Below, piece by piece: positions 7,598-16,066 of a DNA stretch of 64,000 nt. The translations under genes and the position numbers were made by a program. This stretch comes from JAFDVL01 sp043783625 (GTDB taxonomy: Bacteria > Acidobacteriota > Blastocatellia > RBC074): contig JAYVZE010000200.1 in the NCBI GenBank assembly GCA_043783625.1, positions 1 through 64,000 of the forward strand, written 5' to 3'. The stretch's first letter is position 1. Each line of letters begins with the position of its first letter. The notes beneath the pieces are model-generated. The model had not been told where the DNA came from, did not search any database, and was given only the letters and a program-made list of their open reading frames with translations.

Positions 7598-8875
7598 TTG
7601 AAAAAAGCATTCATCATCACTTTACTTATGGTCTTTGCATTGGCACTTGATTCGTGCAAATACTTTAACTTTGGCGGCACCTCCTTCAAGGAAATCACGG
7701 CGAAGGATATGACCTCCATCGTGGACAGCTTCCCTGATTACGCCAAACGCCAACTGGCACAAAATCAAAAGCAGCGAGAAGAACTTCTCAAAAAAGCCAA
7801 AGAAATGTTTTCCATCGCACAGGCTGCGCAGGCTGAAGGTCTGGACAAAACGGACAAATACAAAAAGCAGATGGAGTTCATGACTGACAACGTTCTGGCA
7901 GAAGCGGAAGCCAAGCAAGCCACCGAAAACAATACAAAACCATTGCCGGAAGTTGCCAAGCCGGAACTGGATGCCTATGCTGCGGCACACGCGAAAGAGT
8001 ACGAAGCCTTCATCAAGTTCCGCGAAGAAATTTCCAAGGAAAAGGCGACACCGGAAGCCTTAGAAGGTAACAAAGCTCCGTGGAGCGAATTGAAAATTCG
8101 GGCTGAGCGCGCCCGCAAAGCCGGATTGGATAAAACCGACGACTTCAAATTACAACTGAAGATGCAAACCGCCCAGACCTTAGCGCAAGCCTACTCTGAA
8201 AAGGTGACGGAAGCCGCGAAACCTTCCGCCGATGAACTGAAAAAATACTACGAACAACATCCTGAAGCCGATCCCGGCAAAGTGAAGGAAACCGCCGAAG
8301 GAATTCTCAAGCGCGTGAACGCCGGGGAAGATTTCGGAGAATTGGCGAAACAGAATTCTTCTGACAGCTCTGCCGCCAAAGGTGGAGAACTTAACTGGTT
8401 TGGCAAAGGCAAAATGGTGAAAGAATTTGAAGCCGCCGCTTACGCTTTGCAAAAAGGACAGATCAGCGAATTAGTCAAAACACAGTTCGGCTACCACATC
8501 ATCAAACTAGAAGATCGCCAGACGCGCAAGCCTGGCAAAGAAGATGATGTCACGCCTGACAGCAAAGACAAGGAACAGGAATTGTTGCATGCTCGTCATA
8601 TTCTGATCAGTTTGCCGCCTTCGTCTCAGGCTGAACAGCAGCTTTCACAAAAGAAAGTCCAACGCGCAATTGAAGACGCGACCTTGAAATTCCCGGTCAC
8701 GGCTCCCGCAGATTTCACCGTCAACATCAAAGCCGCTCCAGCCGGAGCCGAGATGCCTGACCTTCAATTACCTGGAGCTGGTGGCGTTCCAGGCGGTGCG
8801 CCAAGTGGCGTAGCTCCTGCACCACCACAAGGCAAGCCGGAACCAAAAGCAGCAACTGCACCTTCAAAAAAATAA
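7598..8875 (+). CDS. Parvulin-type (PpiC) peptidyl-prolyl isomerase, probable lipoprotein or exported
   Basis: A TTG start at 7598 is chosen because GAGGAG lies about 9 nt upstream and it begins directly with an export signal (KKAFIITLLMVFALALDSC); the in-frame ATG at 7538 would add 20 non-signal residues. The cysteine after LALDS may be lipidated, though the lipobox is poor. After an alpha-helical chaperone-like region comes a parvulin domain: ILKRVNAGEDFGELAKQNSSDSSAAKGGELNWFGKGKMVKEFE, ending QFGYHIIKLEDRQ. The family assists folding of outer-membrane and secreted proteins. The tail is rich in proline, alanine and glycine. About 425 residues. Confidence 0.88.
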   Translation: MKKAFIITLLMVFALALDSCKYFNFGGTSFKEITAKDMTSIVDSFPDYAKRQLAQNQKQREELLKKAKEMFSIAQAAQAEGLDKTDKYKKQMEFMTDNVLAEAEAKQATENNTKPLPEVAKPELDAYAAAHAKEYEAFIKFREEISKEKATPEALEGNKAPWSELKIRAERARKAGLDKTDDFKLQLKMQTAQTLAQAYSEKVTEAAKPSADELKKYYEQHPEADPGKVKETAEGILKRVNAGEDFGELAKQNSSDSSAAKGGELNWFGKGKMVKEFEAAAYALQKGQISELVKTQFGYHIIKLEDRQTRKPGKEDDVTPDSKDKEQELLHARHILISLPPSSQAEQQLSQKKVQRAIEDATLKFPVTAPADFTVNIKAAPAGAEMPDLQLPGAGGVPGGAPSGVAPAPPQGKPEPKAATAPSKK

Positions 8876-8884
8876 GTGTCAGGC

Positions 8885-8930
8885 CGGGTGTCAGCTATTT
8901 GGTTTAGGAACTCCTAATAGCTGACACCCG
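8885..8930. repeat. Perfect 15-bp inverted repeat between PPIase and mtnP genes
   Basis: CGGGTGTCAGCTATT is repeated as its exact reverse complement 16 nt later. No U-tract follows. The words GGTGTCAG/CTGACACC recur in the hairpin at 47450-47517, so this may be a dispersed repeat family that can double as a transcript end. Confidence 0.65.
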
Positions 8931-8957
8931 CCACCAAACACCTAATCCCTAATTACT

Positions 8958-9845
8958 ATGGAACAAGCAAAAATCGGCATCATCGGCGGCAGTGGACTTT
9001 ATCAAATGGACGGGCTGACCGATGTCCGCGAAGTCAGTCTTGATACCCCGTTTGGCAAACCATCGGATAATTTCATTCTTGGAACTCTCGAAGGACAACA
9101 GGTCGCATTTCTGGCGCGTCACTCGCGCGGCCACAAATTATTGCCGACTGAACTTCCCTTTCGCGCCAATATCTACGGCATGAAAATGCTCGGCGTTGAG
9201 CGCATTATTTCGGCCTCGGCAGTTGGTTCTTTGCAGGAACAATACGTCCCAACCGACATCGTCATCGTAGATCAATTTTTTGATCGAACACGCGGGACGC
9301 GGCAATCCACTTTTTTTGGTCAGGGAATGGTCGCGCATATCACGTTTGCGCATCCGGTTTGCGATGCGCTGGGCGATGTCCTGGAAGCTGCTGGAAAAAC
9401 TGCCACACAAGGCATTACGATTCATCGTGGCGGGACATATTGCTGCATGGAAGGCCCGGCGTTTTCGACGCTGGCAGAATCGCGGCTGTATCGGCAATGG
9501 GGCATGGACGTGATTGGAATGACGAATTTGCAGGAAGCCAAGCTCGCCCGCGAAGCGGAAATTTGCTACTCCACTATGGCACTGGTCACGGATTACGATT
9601 GCTGGCACCCCGATCACGACGCCGTCACGGTAGACATGGTCATCGAATTTCTGAACAAGAATTCCGTCAATGCGCAAAGCCTGATTCGTGAAGCCGTCAA
9701 ATCACTCGCGGACAAAGAAAGAACCTGCAAATGCGGGACGGCATTAAAACATGCCGTCCTGACGCAACTCGAAAGCATCACGGAGGAATCAAAGCAAAGA
9801 CTGGATGCTATTGTTGGCAAGTATTTTCAATCATTCGCAAACTGA
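8958..9845 (+). CDS. mtnP: S-methyl-5'-thioadenosine phosphorylase
   Basis: 295 residues. Starts IGIIGGSGLYQMDGL, has the phosphate-binding LARHSRGHKLLPTELPFRANIYG, the base and ribose region GGTYCCMEGPAFSTLAESR and GMTNLQEAKLAREAEICYSTMALVTDYDCW. These identify a PNP/UDP-phosphorylase-family MtnP, which splits methylthioadenosine into adenine and methylthioribose-1-phosphate in methionine salvage. It is followed by a BamD-like gene and a PfkB kinase on the same strand with small gaps, probably one transcript. Confidence 0.95.
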   Translation: MEQAKIGIIGGSGLYQMDGLTDVREVSLDTPFGKPSDNFILGTLEGQQVAFLARHSRGHKLLPTELPFRANIYGMKMLGVERIISASAVGSLQEQYVPTDIVIVDQFFDRTRGTRQSTFFGQGMVAHITFAHPVCDALGDVLEAAGKTATQGITIHRGGTYCCMEGPAFSTLAESRLYRQWGMDVIGMTNLQEAKLAREAEICYSTMALVTDYDCWHPDHDAVTVDMVIEFLNKNSVNAQSLIREAVKSLADKERTCKCGTALKHAVLTQLESITEESKQRLDAIVGKYFQSFAN

Positions 9846-9871
9846 AAAGTTTGCTCTACGTGGAGGTCATT

Positions 9872-10408
9872 ATGACTCTGTCGAAAGTTAAATTTGCACT
9901 TTTACTCACCATTGCTTTTGGAGTAATGAGTTCCATCATTGACTATAATTCGGGCAATAATTGCAGTGATGGCTTCTGCCGCATGAGTGGCGTTTATGCG
10001 GCACAAATCAGTCGCGGGCCTGTCGCTCCCACTCGTGACCCTGCGCTTGAAAAAGAATCCGCGCATCACCTCGACGTGGCGTGGCAATACTTCAAACGCA
10101 AGCTGGATAAAAAAGACGGTACGGCCATCACCCGTGCGAATAAAACGATTGCGGATCGCTTGAACGAAGTCATTGATACGAATCCGAATTTTGCCAAACT
10201 TGATGAAGTTTATTATCTGCTTGGCGAAACTTATTTGCGCGATCCTGATGAAAAAATCTACAGTCTTGCGGAACCTTGCTTTAAAGAAATTGTCAAAAAT
10301 TTCGCGGACAGCAAATTCATCGGTGACGCGAAAAAACGGTTGGATGAAATTAATTCCTCTTCTGCTAAAAAATCAGAAGACAAAAACGAAGGAAAGAAAA
10401 AAAGCTAA
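9872..10408 (+). CDS. Exported TPR-like protein, BamD/YfiO-like
   Basis: The ATG at 9872 is preceded by TGGAGG at 5 nt spacing; the longer open frame upstream lies inside mtnP and is rejected. About 178 residues. The N terminus (LSKVKFALLLTIAFGVMSS) is a signal or anchor. The core has TPR-like helices: HHLDVAWQYFKRKLDKK, LDEVYYLLGETYLRDPDEKIYSLAEPCFKEIVKNFADSKFIGDAKKRLDEI. The YxLG-ETYL and NFADSKFIGDAKKRL phrases recall BamD, but it is short and no lipobox is clear. The tail is lysine-rich. It ends in TAATG overlapping the kinase start. Confidence 0.75.
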   Translation: MTLSKVKFALLLTIAFGVMSSIIDYNSGNNCSDGFCRMSGVYAAQISRGPVAPTRDPALEKESAHHLDVAWQYFKRKLDKKDGTAITRANKTIADRLNEVIDTNPNFAKLDEVYYLLGETYLRDPDEKIYSLAEPCFKEIVKNFADSKFIGDAKKRLDEINSSSAKKSEDKNEGKKKS

Positions 10409-11307
10409 TGTCACTTCTGGTTGTCGGCTCTGTTGCCATTGATTCTGTCAAAACTCCTTTTGGAAGCCGTGAACGCTCACTGGGCGGCGCGGCGACGCAC
10501 TTCTCCGCTTCGGCTTCTTACTTCACCGACGTTTCTGTCGTGGGTGTCGTGGGCGATGATTTTACTGCCGACGACATGGCGGTCTTTCGTGAACGCAATA
10601 TCAATACGGAAAACCTGCAACAAATTCCCGGCGGGAGAACCTTTCGCTGGGTCGGTGACTACGGCTTCGATTTGAATTCCGCGCAAACGATTGATACGCA
10701 ATTGAATGTCTTTGGAGATTTCAATCCGCAGCTTTCTGAGACCGCGAAAAAATCACCCTATTTATTTCTCGCCAACATTCAACCACAGCTTCAACGGCAG
10801 GTACGTGAACAAGTGGATTGCAAATTCGTCGCGATGGATACGATGAATTACTGGATCGAAACGGCGCGTGAAGAACTAATTAAAACCATTGGTGTCGTTG
10901 ACGCCGTCATCATCAATGATTCCGAAGCACGCGAATTAGCAGGCGAATCCAATCTGATCAAAGCAGCGAAAAAGATTCTGACGTTCGGACCGAAGTTTCT
11001 GATCGTCAAACGTGGAGAATATGGCGCAGCCTTATTTACGAAAGACACTTATTTCGCTACCGTCGCCTATCCATTGGAAAGCGTTTTTGATCCGACGGGC
11101 GCAGGCGACAGCTTTGCCGGAGGCTTCATGGGATACATCGCCAGGCACGATAATTTAGACGATGAAACGATTCGACGGGCAATTATTCACGGCTCTGTGA
11201 TGGCGAGTTTCAACGTCGAAGAATTTAGTTGTGACCGGCTGCGACGACTAACGCATCCCGAAATTGAAGCGCGAGTGGATGGCTTCCGCAAACTTACCCA
11301 ATTTTAG
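10408..11307 (+). CDS. PfkB-family sugar/nucleoside kinase
   Basis: 299 residues with the two family signatures: the N-terminal glycine pair region (RSLGGAATHFSASASYFTDVSVVGVVGDD) and the C-terminal ATP/anion-hole motif DPTGAGDSFAGGFMG with its catalytic aspartate. It phosphorylates a small alcohol substrate; ribokinase, adenosine-kinase and fructokinase relatives cannot be separated here. Its start shares a base with the stop of the BamD-like gene, and mtnP is two genes upstream, so a nucleoside or salvage substrate is conceivable. That link is inference from position only. Confidence 0.9.
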   Translation: MSLLVVGSVAIDSVKTPFGSRERSLGGAATHFSASASYFTDVSVVGVVGDDFTADDMAVFRERNINTENLQQIPGGRTFRWVGDYGFDLNSAQTIDTQLNVFGDFNPQLSETAKKSPYLFLANIQPQLQRQVREQVDCKFVAMDTMNYWIETAREELIKTIGVVDAVIINDSEARELAGESNLIKAAKKILTFGPKFLIVKRGEYGAALFTKDTYFATVAYPLESVFDPTGAGDSFAGGFMGYIARHDNLDDETIRRAIIHGSVMASFNVEEFSCDRLRRLTHPEIEARVDGFRKLTQF

Positions 11308-11377
11308 CTATTAGCGGTTAGCAATTAGCTTTTAGCCAGAAAACCTCTTCCGGACTAATAGCTAACCGCTAATAGCT
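11306..11377. repeat. Perfect 17-bp inverted repeat after the PfkB gene
   Basis: AGCTATTAGCGGTTAGC starts on the last bases of the kinase stop codon and its exact reverse complement lies at 11361-11377, with a 38-nt spacer containing another GCAATTAGCTTTTAGC variant. It may end the mtnP transcript, but its low-complexity wording resembles the other palindromes in this window. Confidence 0.65.
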
Positions 11378-11390
11378 GACCGCTTTTCCT

Positions 11391-12242
11391 ATGTTATTTC
11401 ATAAATTTCAAGCGCTCGGCAACGACTTCCTGATTGTACATGAAGCCGAGCTGAAGACAATCACCAATAATTACAGCGAGTTTGCGCAGCGTATCTGTGA
11501 TCGGCACTTTGGTGCAGGCGCGGACGGGCTGGAAGTAATTCTAGCGCAGAATCCTTCGCCTGACGCTGACTTTGCGATTCGTTTGTATAACGCCGACGGC
11601 GGAGAAACTCCGATTTCTGGCAATGGTACTCGTTGCGTGGGGGCGTATCTCAGCGTCTTCGGTGGTTGGATCAAACCGAAGGTGAAAATCGCCACGGGAG
11701 CCGGAACTAAAGCTTTATCATTGATTGAGCGCGAAGGAACCAGATGCGGATTCAAAATGGAAATGGGAATCCCACAGTTTGCCAGCCACGAAATTCCGGT
11801 GAATTTAGCCGCTCCGCTGGCACAGGTCATCAAACAAAAACTCAATGTTGACGGGCACGAAATTGAATTCACGGCGACTTCGATGGGCAACCCGCATTGC
11901 TCCATTTTCGTCGAAGATTTCGATCAACTGGATTGGCGCAAAATCGGTTCACTCATCGAAACGCATCCAATGTTCCCTGAGCGTACCAACGTCGAATTCG
12001 TCCACATCATCAATCGCAACGAAATCGAAGTTCGCTTCTGGGAACGCGGCTGCGGCGAAACCTTAGCATCAGGAACCGGATCCTGCGGGGCGTCATTGGC
12101 TTCGATGCTGAACAATTTTGTTGAGCGCAAAGTCACCGTCAGGACTGCCGCCGGAACATTACAAGTTGAATGGCAAGCCGATAATATTGTCACGCAAATC
12201 GGCGAAGCACGCGCTGTGTATTCCGCTGAATGGCTTCGATAA
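11391..12242 (+). CDS. dapF: Diaminopimelate epimerase
   Basis: 283 residues. It starts HKFQALGNDFLIV and carries both catalytic cysteines: Cys82 in NGTRCVGAY and Cys232 in SGTGSCGA, with MGNPHCSIFV between. DapF converts LL- to meso-diaminopimelate for lysine and peptidoglycan synthesis in the cytoplasm. No other lysine-pathway gene is adjacent. Palindromes flank it on both sides, so it is probably transcribed alone. Confidence 0.96.
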   Translation: MLFHKFQALGNDFLIVHEAELKTITNNYSEFAQRICDRHFGAGADGLEVILAQNPSPDADFAIRLYNADGGETPISGNGTRCVGAYLSVFGGWIKPKVKIATGAGTKALSLIEREGTRCGFKMEMGIPQFASHEIPVNLAAPLAQVIKQKLNVDGHEIEFTATSMGNPHCSIFVEDFDQLDWRKIGSLIETHPMFPERTNVEFVHIINRNEIEVRFWERGCGETLASGTGSCGASLASMLNNFVERKVTVRTAAGTLQVEWQADNIVTQIGEARAVYSAEWLR

Positions 12243-12244
12243 GA

Positions 12245-12310
12245 AGTGATGAGGGGGGAAGTGCTGAGTGCTGAGTAGCTCTTTATACTCAGCACTCTCT
12301 ACTCATCACT
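12245..12310. repeat. Inverted repeat after dapF
   Basis: Outer arms AGTGATGAG/CTCATCACT and inner arms AGTGCTGAGT/ACTCAGCACT form a long interrupted stem directly after the dapF stop. It is not followed by a clear T-run. It may act as terminator; its wording (AGTGCTGAGTGCTGAGT) looks like a dispersed repeat. Confidence 0.55.
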
Positions 12311-12353
12311 TTCTAAGATTCGTACGAAAATCCTGAAATAATTGCTTTACCAG

Positions 12354-12383
12354 TTGAATTTGGGGCAACAAATTATCTATCAT
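12354..12383 (+). promoter_or_regulatory. Candidate promoter for the two-component genes
   Basis: TTGAAT (-35) and TATCAT (-10) are 18 nt apart, about 100 nt before the response-regulator ATG. The -10 matches 5 of 6 consensus bases and the -35 4 of 6. A strong ribosome site (AAGGGAG) precedes the gene. Confidence 0.35.
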
Positions 12384-12482
12384 GGCTCCGCGAAGCCGTG
12401 CATAGCTAAATAACAACCAGCCTCCCCCTTTTGAGAAATACTTTTGAGCTTCCCGCTAGGCACCATAACCAAGGGAGTTAGT

Positions 12483-13148
12483 ATGCGTATCTTAATTATT
12501 GAAGACGAACAAAAGATGGCTGAAATCCTCAAACGTGGATTAGAAGAGGAAAATTTTGCCGTCGAAATTGCCCACGATGGAGACAGCGGGTTAACCATCG
12601 GTAAGGAACAAAAATTCGATGTCATCTTGCTTGATGTCACGTTGCCGGGAATGGATGGATTTGATGTTGCCAAAGAATTACGGGCGGCCAATATCAAAAC
12701 CCCAATTCTGATGCTGACGGCGCGAGACTCCACTGAAATGAAAGTCAGAGGACTTGACAGCGGAGCCGATGATTACATCACCAAGCCATTTGCTTTTGCT
12801 GAACTGCTCGCCAGAATTCGCGCACAAGTGCGACGCTCTGAAGACATCACCAAATTGCAGGTCGGCGATTTGCTGCTTGATTTGATTCATCGCAAAGTCA
12901 CGCGTAGCGGCGAAGAAGTTCAGCTCACCGGCAAAGAATTCAATTTGCTGGAATATTTCATGCAACATCCTGATGAAATATTGTCGCGGGAAACTTTGTC
13001 AGAAAAGGTTTGGAACGAAACGTTTGATGCACTCACGAATGTCATTGACGTTTACATCAATTACCTGCGCAACAAAGTAGACCGGAACCGCGAGACCAAA
13101 TTAATTCAGACCATTCGTGGCGTGGGTTATATGCTGAAAACGCCGTAA
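12483..13148 (+). CDS. OmpR/PhoB-family response regulator
   Basis: 221 residues from the ATG at 12483, which has AAGGGAG upstream; an earlier frame extension lacks one. The receiver domain begins MRILIIEDEQ, has the phospho-acceptor Asp51 in LLDVTLPGMDG, LMLTARD and the lysine in YITKPFAFAELLARIRAQ. The C-terminal winged helix (VQLTGKEFNLLEYFMQHPDEILSRETLSEKVW, VIDVYINYLRNKVD, IRGVGYML) is the OmpR DNA-binding type. It pairs with the histidine kinase 70 nt downstream. The order and domain types resemble metal or envelope-stress systems such as CusRS; the signal is unknown. Confidence 0.94.
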   Translation: MRILIIEDEQKMAEILKRGLEEENFAVEIAHDGDSGLTIGKEQKFDVILLDVTLPGMDGFDVAKELRAANIKTPILMLTARDSTEMKVRGLDSGADDYITKPFAFAELLARIRAQVRRSEDITKLQVGDLLLDLIHRKVTRSGEEVQLTGKEFNLLEYFMQHPDEILSRETLSEKVWNETFDALTNVIDVYINYLRNKVDRNRETKLIQTIRGVGYMLKTP

Positions 13149-13218
13149 CCATTGGATCGAATTCAGTTGTTAGGTGATAATCAGGTTGATCGTAGGCAAC
13201 CAATTATCAACTGACCAG

Positions 13219-14598
13219 ATGCGCCTTAAATTCACCCTTTATTATCTCGCCTTATTGACCGCTGTGCTGATTTTTTTTGGCGTCGCCATTTACGCCTACA
13301 TTGCGCGTGGACTGGTCAATATTATTGACACTTCACTGGCGGCAAGTTCCCGCAGCATTGAGTCTCGCCTGCAACTCGGAGAAATGCCGGAGCATTCATC
13401 ACCCGGCGAAGAAGAAATGATGATCGCTCCATTGATGTTTCAAATCATCAATGAATTCGGTGACATGATTGACGAACAGTATCTGATGAAAGCGTATCGC
13501 CTGCCGATAAATATCTCTGAACTCCAACGATTTCAGGATAACCAATTACACGTCAGCACTATCAATTTAGCCTCCGGCGAACAGCTTCGGATTGCGACGC
13601 TCCGCACTACCGATAAGCTCAAACAACCAATGTTTGTAAGGGTTGGACAATCACTCCGACCGCTACAAAAAGCACGACGGCAATTATTACTCCTGTTGGC
13701 ACTCGCCGGGCCAGCCGCACTTTTAATGGGAAGCTATGGCGGCTTATTACTGGCGAATCAGGCACTGCGTCCGGTAGATCGCCTGACCCGCGCTGCGAAA
13801 GAAATCGAAGCCGGAGACTTATCCCAGCGCGTTCACGTCCCTGCCAAAATGGATGAACTCGGACGGCTCGCCATTACCTTCAACCGCATGATTTCACGCC
13901 TGCAAGCGGCATTCGAGCGGCAACGACAATTCACCGCCGATGCTTCGCACGAATTGCGGACGCCTTTAGCCGTCATGCGCGGCGATATTGAAATCGCCCT
14001 GCGTCGTGAACGAAAAGCTGACGAATATCAAGAAGTACTTGCCTCAAATCTGGAAGAAATTATTCGGCTCTCACGTCTCGTAGAAGATTTATTGATGCTG
14101 GCGCGGGCTGATGCCGGCCCCGCTGATTTGCATTTTGAGCCGATGAACATTGGTGATTTATGCACACGGGTAGTTGATTATTTAGCTCCGTTGGCAGAAG
14201 TAAAAAATCAATCACTCGCTTACCAATCCGATTCAAAAGCTGAGCTGACCATCAAAGGAGATGCGCAGCGGCTGAAACAAATGTTGTTGAATTTATTGGA
14301 TAACGCGATCAAATATACGCCGGGCGGCGGGCGCATCATGCTGACGTTAATGAAAGATAGCAAGGATGCAGTAATGATTATTTCCGACACCGGGCGCGGC
14401 ATTCCAACCGAAGACATTCCGCATATTTTTGAACGCTTCTTTCGGCACTCGCGTAGTACCAGCGATAAAACCGTCCAGGGTTCAGGGCTTGGGCTATCCA
14501 TCGTCAAATGGATTGTCGAATCACATCAGGGAACCATCATCGCCGAAAATAATTCGGCTGGTGGCACGAAATTCACGGTGCGCTTACCGCTTCAATAA
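13219..14598 (+). CDS. Membrane sensor histidine kinase
   Basis: About 459 residues from ATG 13219; an in-frame GTG 45 nt earlier lacks a better ribosome site. Two membrane helices (about residues 5-27 and 157-178) enclose a periplasmic sensor of some 130 residues with no family I recognise. Then come HAMP (RPVDRLTRAAKEIEAGDLSQRV), HisKA with His244 in ASHELRTPLAVMRGDIE, and HATPase_c with LLNLLDNAIKYTPGGG, DTGRGIPTEDIPHIFERFFR and GSGLGLSIVKWI. It is the partner of the upstream regulator. A long inverted repeat follows the stop at once. Confidence 0.93.
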   Translation: MRLKFTLYYLALLTAVLIFFGVAIYAYIARGLVNIIDTSLAASSRSIESRLQLGEMPEHSSPGEEEMMIAPLMFQIINEFGDMIDEQYLMKAYRLPINISELQRFQDNQLHVSTINLASGEQLRIATLRTTDKLKQPMFVRVGQSLRPLQKARRQLLLLLALAGPAALLMGSYGGLLLANQALRPVDRLTRAAKEIEAGDLSQRVHVPAKMDELGRLAITFNRMISRLQAAFERQRQFTADASHELRTPLAVMRGDIEIALRRERKADEYQEVLASNLEEIIRLSRLVEDLLMLARADAGPADLHFEPMNIGDLCTRVVDYLAPLAEVKNQSLAYQSDSKAELTIKGDAQRLKQMLLNLLDNAIKYTPGGGRIMLTLMKDSKDAVMIISDTGRGIPTEDIPHIFERFFRHSRSTSDKTVQGSGLGLSIVKWIVESHQGTIIAENNSAGGTKFTVRLPLQ

Positions 14599-14600
14599 AA

Positions 14601-14675
14601 ATGCAGAAGCCCGCACGTAGTAAGGGCGTCTTTTTAGATCGTAAAGATGCCCTTACTACGTGCGGGCTTCTGCAT
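14601..14675. repeat. 75-bp near-perfect palindrome, copy 1 of the GCAGAAGCCCGCAC element
   Basis: 33-nt arms (14601-14633 and 14643-14675) with one mismatch and a 9-nt loop. It fills the gap between the converging histidine-kinase and NDH-2 genes. The outer arms (ATGCAGAAGCCCGCAC) recur at 17900-18008 with a different centre. Such a stem could stop transcription from both sides, but the matching copy argues for a mobile palindromic element (REP or MITE type). Confidence 0.85.
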
Positions 14676-15923
14676 CTATTTCTTCCCCGTAATCAATCTG
14701 GCTCCGCGTTGATAGGTGAAGTACGACCACGCCCAATTAAAAAGAGCGGCGACGCGATTGCGGAATCCAATCAAAAAAATCAAATGGATAAACAACCACG
14801 CTGCCCACGCAATGAAACCACTGAGATGAATTTTTCCCATCTCAGCAATCGCGGCGTGGCGTCCAATCGTAGCCATACTTCCTTTATCAAGATAGCTGAA
14901 CGATTGATAGGATTCGCCTTTCATCGCACGCAAAATATTTTCGGCGGCGCAGCGTCCCATCTGCATTGCCACAGGGCTGACACCCGGCAAAGGATTCCCT
15001 GTCTGATGCGTAAAACTCGTCGTATCACCAATCGCAAAAATATTTTTATGATTTGGTAAAGTCAAATCAGGCTCCAGGATTAATCGCCCGATCCGATCAC
15101 GCGGAGTATTGATTTTATTGGCTAGAGCTGAAGCCTGAATCCCTGCCCCCCAAATGATCGTCGCCGCGTTGATCGTTTCGCCGTCCAGATAAACTCTGGC
15201 TTCAGCAATATTTTTGACCAGCGCATTGACGCGCACCTGCACTCCAAGCTGCGTTAGTTGCCGCTCTGCACTCGCGCTTAAATCTTCCGCAAAACTCGGC
15301 AGTACGCGGGGGCCGCCTTCCAACAAAATCACTTTAGCATCACGCGGATTAATATGTCGAAAATCTCGCGTTAAAGCGTATTGTGCCAGCTCTGAAATCG
15401 CGCCGGCCAACTCAACTCCGGTCGGCCCGCCACCAACAACCACAAAAGTCATCAGCTCCTGACGCCGTACCAGATCATTTTCTTTTTCGGCTAATTCAAA
15501 CGAGAGTAAAACACGGCGCCGAATTTCCAGCGCATCATCAAGACTTTTCATTCCCGGAGCAAATTTTTCCCAAGCATCATTTCCGAAATAACTCGTCCGT
15601 CCCCCCGTCGCAATAATCAGATAATCGTAGCTCAATTGCCCGTCGCTTAACTCAACAAGCTGCTTATCTAAATCAATGTTCGTAGCCTCACCAAGTAAAA
15701 CCGTCACATTTTTTTGACTTCGGAGAATCGAACGAATCGGCGCAGCAATGTCAGCAGGAGAGAGTCCGGCGATAGCTACCTGATAAAGCAGTGGCTGGAA
15801 AAGATGATGATTCGCACGATCCAGCAGCGTGATGCGAACTGGTGCGGATTTGAGCGCACGAACTGTGGCAAGTCCTCCGAAACCAGCACCAATAATTACG
15901 ACATGTAGAAGTTGATTCGTCAT
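14676..15923 (-). CDS. Type II NADH dehydrogenase-like FAD oxidoreductase
   Basis: 415 residues. The FAD Rossmann motif VVIIGAGFGGLATVRALK is at the N terminus, an NAD Rossmann motif VVVGGGPTGVELAGAISEL is near residue 165, and the second FAD motif NIFAIGDTTSF near residue 290. The C terminus (FIAWAAWLFIHLIFLIGFRNRVAALFNWAWSYFTYQRG) is the membrane-associating tail usual for bacterial NDH-2-like proteins. It would oxidise NADH and reduce quinone without pumping protons; MqnA nearby makes menaquinone precursors. Confidence 0.92.
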   Translation of the reverse strand: MTNQLLHVVIIGAGFGGLATVRALKSAPVRITLLDRANHHLFQPLLYQVAIAGLSPADIAAPIRSILRSQKNVTVLLGEATNIDLDKQLVELSDGQLSYDYLIIATGGRTSYFGNDAWEKFAPGMKSLDDALEIRRRVLLSFELAEKENDLVRRQELMTFVVVGGGPTGVELAGAISELAQYALTRDFRHINPRDAKVILLEGGPRVLPSFAEDLSASAERQLTQLGVQVRVNALVKNIAEARVYLDGETINAATIIWGAGIQASALANKINTPRDRIGRLILEPDLTLPNHKNIFAIGDTTSFTHQTGNPLPGVSPVAMQMGRCAAENILRAMKGESYQSFSYLDKGSMATIGRHAAIAEMGKIHLSGFIAWAAWLFIHLIFLIGFRNRVAALFNWAWSYFTYQRGARLITGKK

Positions 15924-15984
15924 AAGAAGTCCTCAATAAAATCATACGATGAACACGTCACGATTTGTTCTCAGGGCGGTGGCT

Positions 15985-16053
15985 TTGGTGTGCCAGCATC
16001 CTGCTGGCAAATATTCATGAAGAAAAGCTGCCGGCAAGATGCTGGCGCACCAA
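15985..16053. repeat. Inverted repeat of the GCCAGCATCCTGCTGGC family
   Basis: Arms TTGGTGTGCCAGCATCCTGC and its reverse complement with about four mismatches, about 17 nt apart, between the NDH-2 start and the tatD stop. Related arms occur at 20300-20451 and 39516-39537. Confidence 0.7.
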
Positions 16054-16066
16054 TTGAAAGTTTGCT

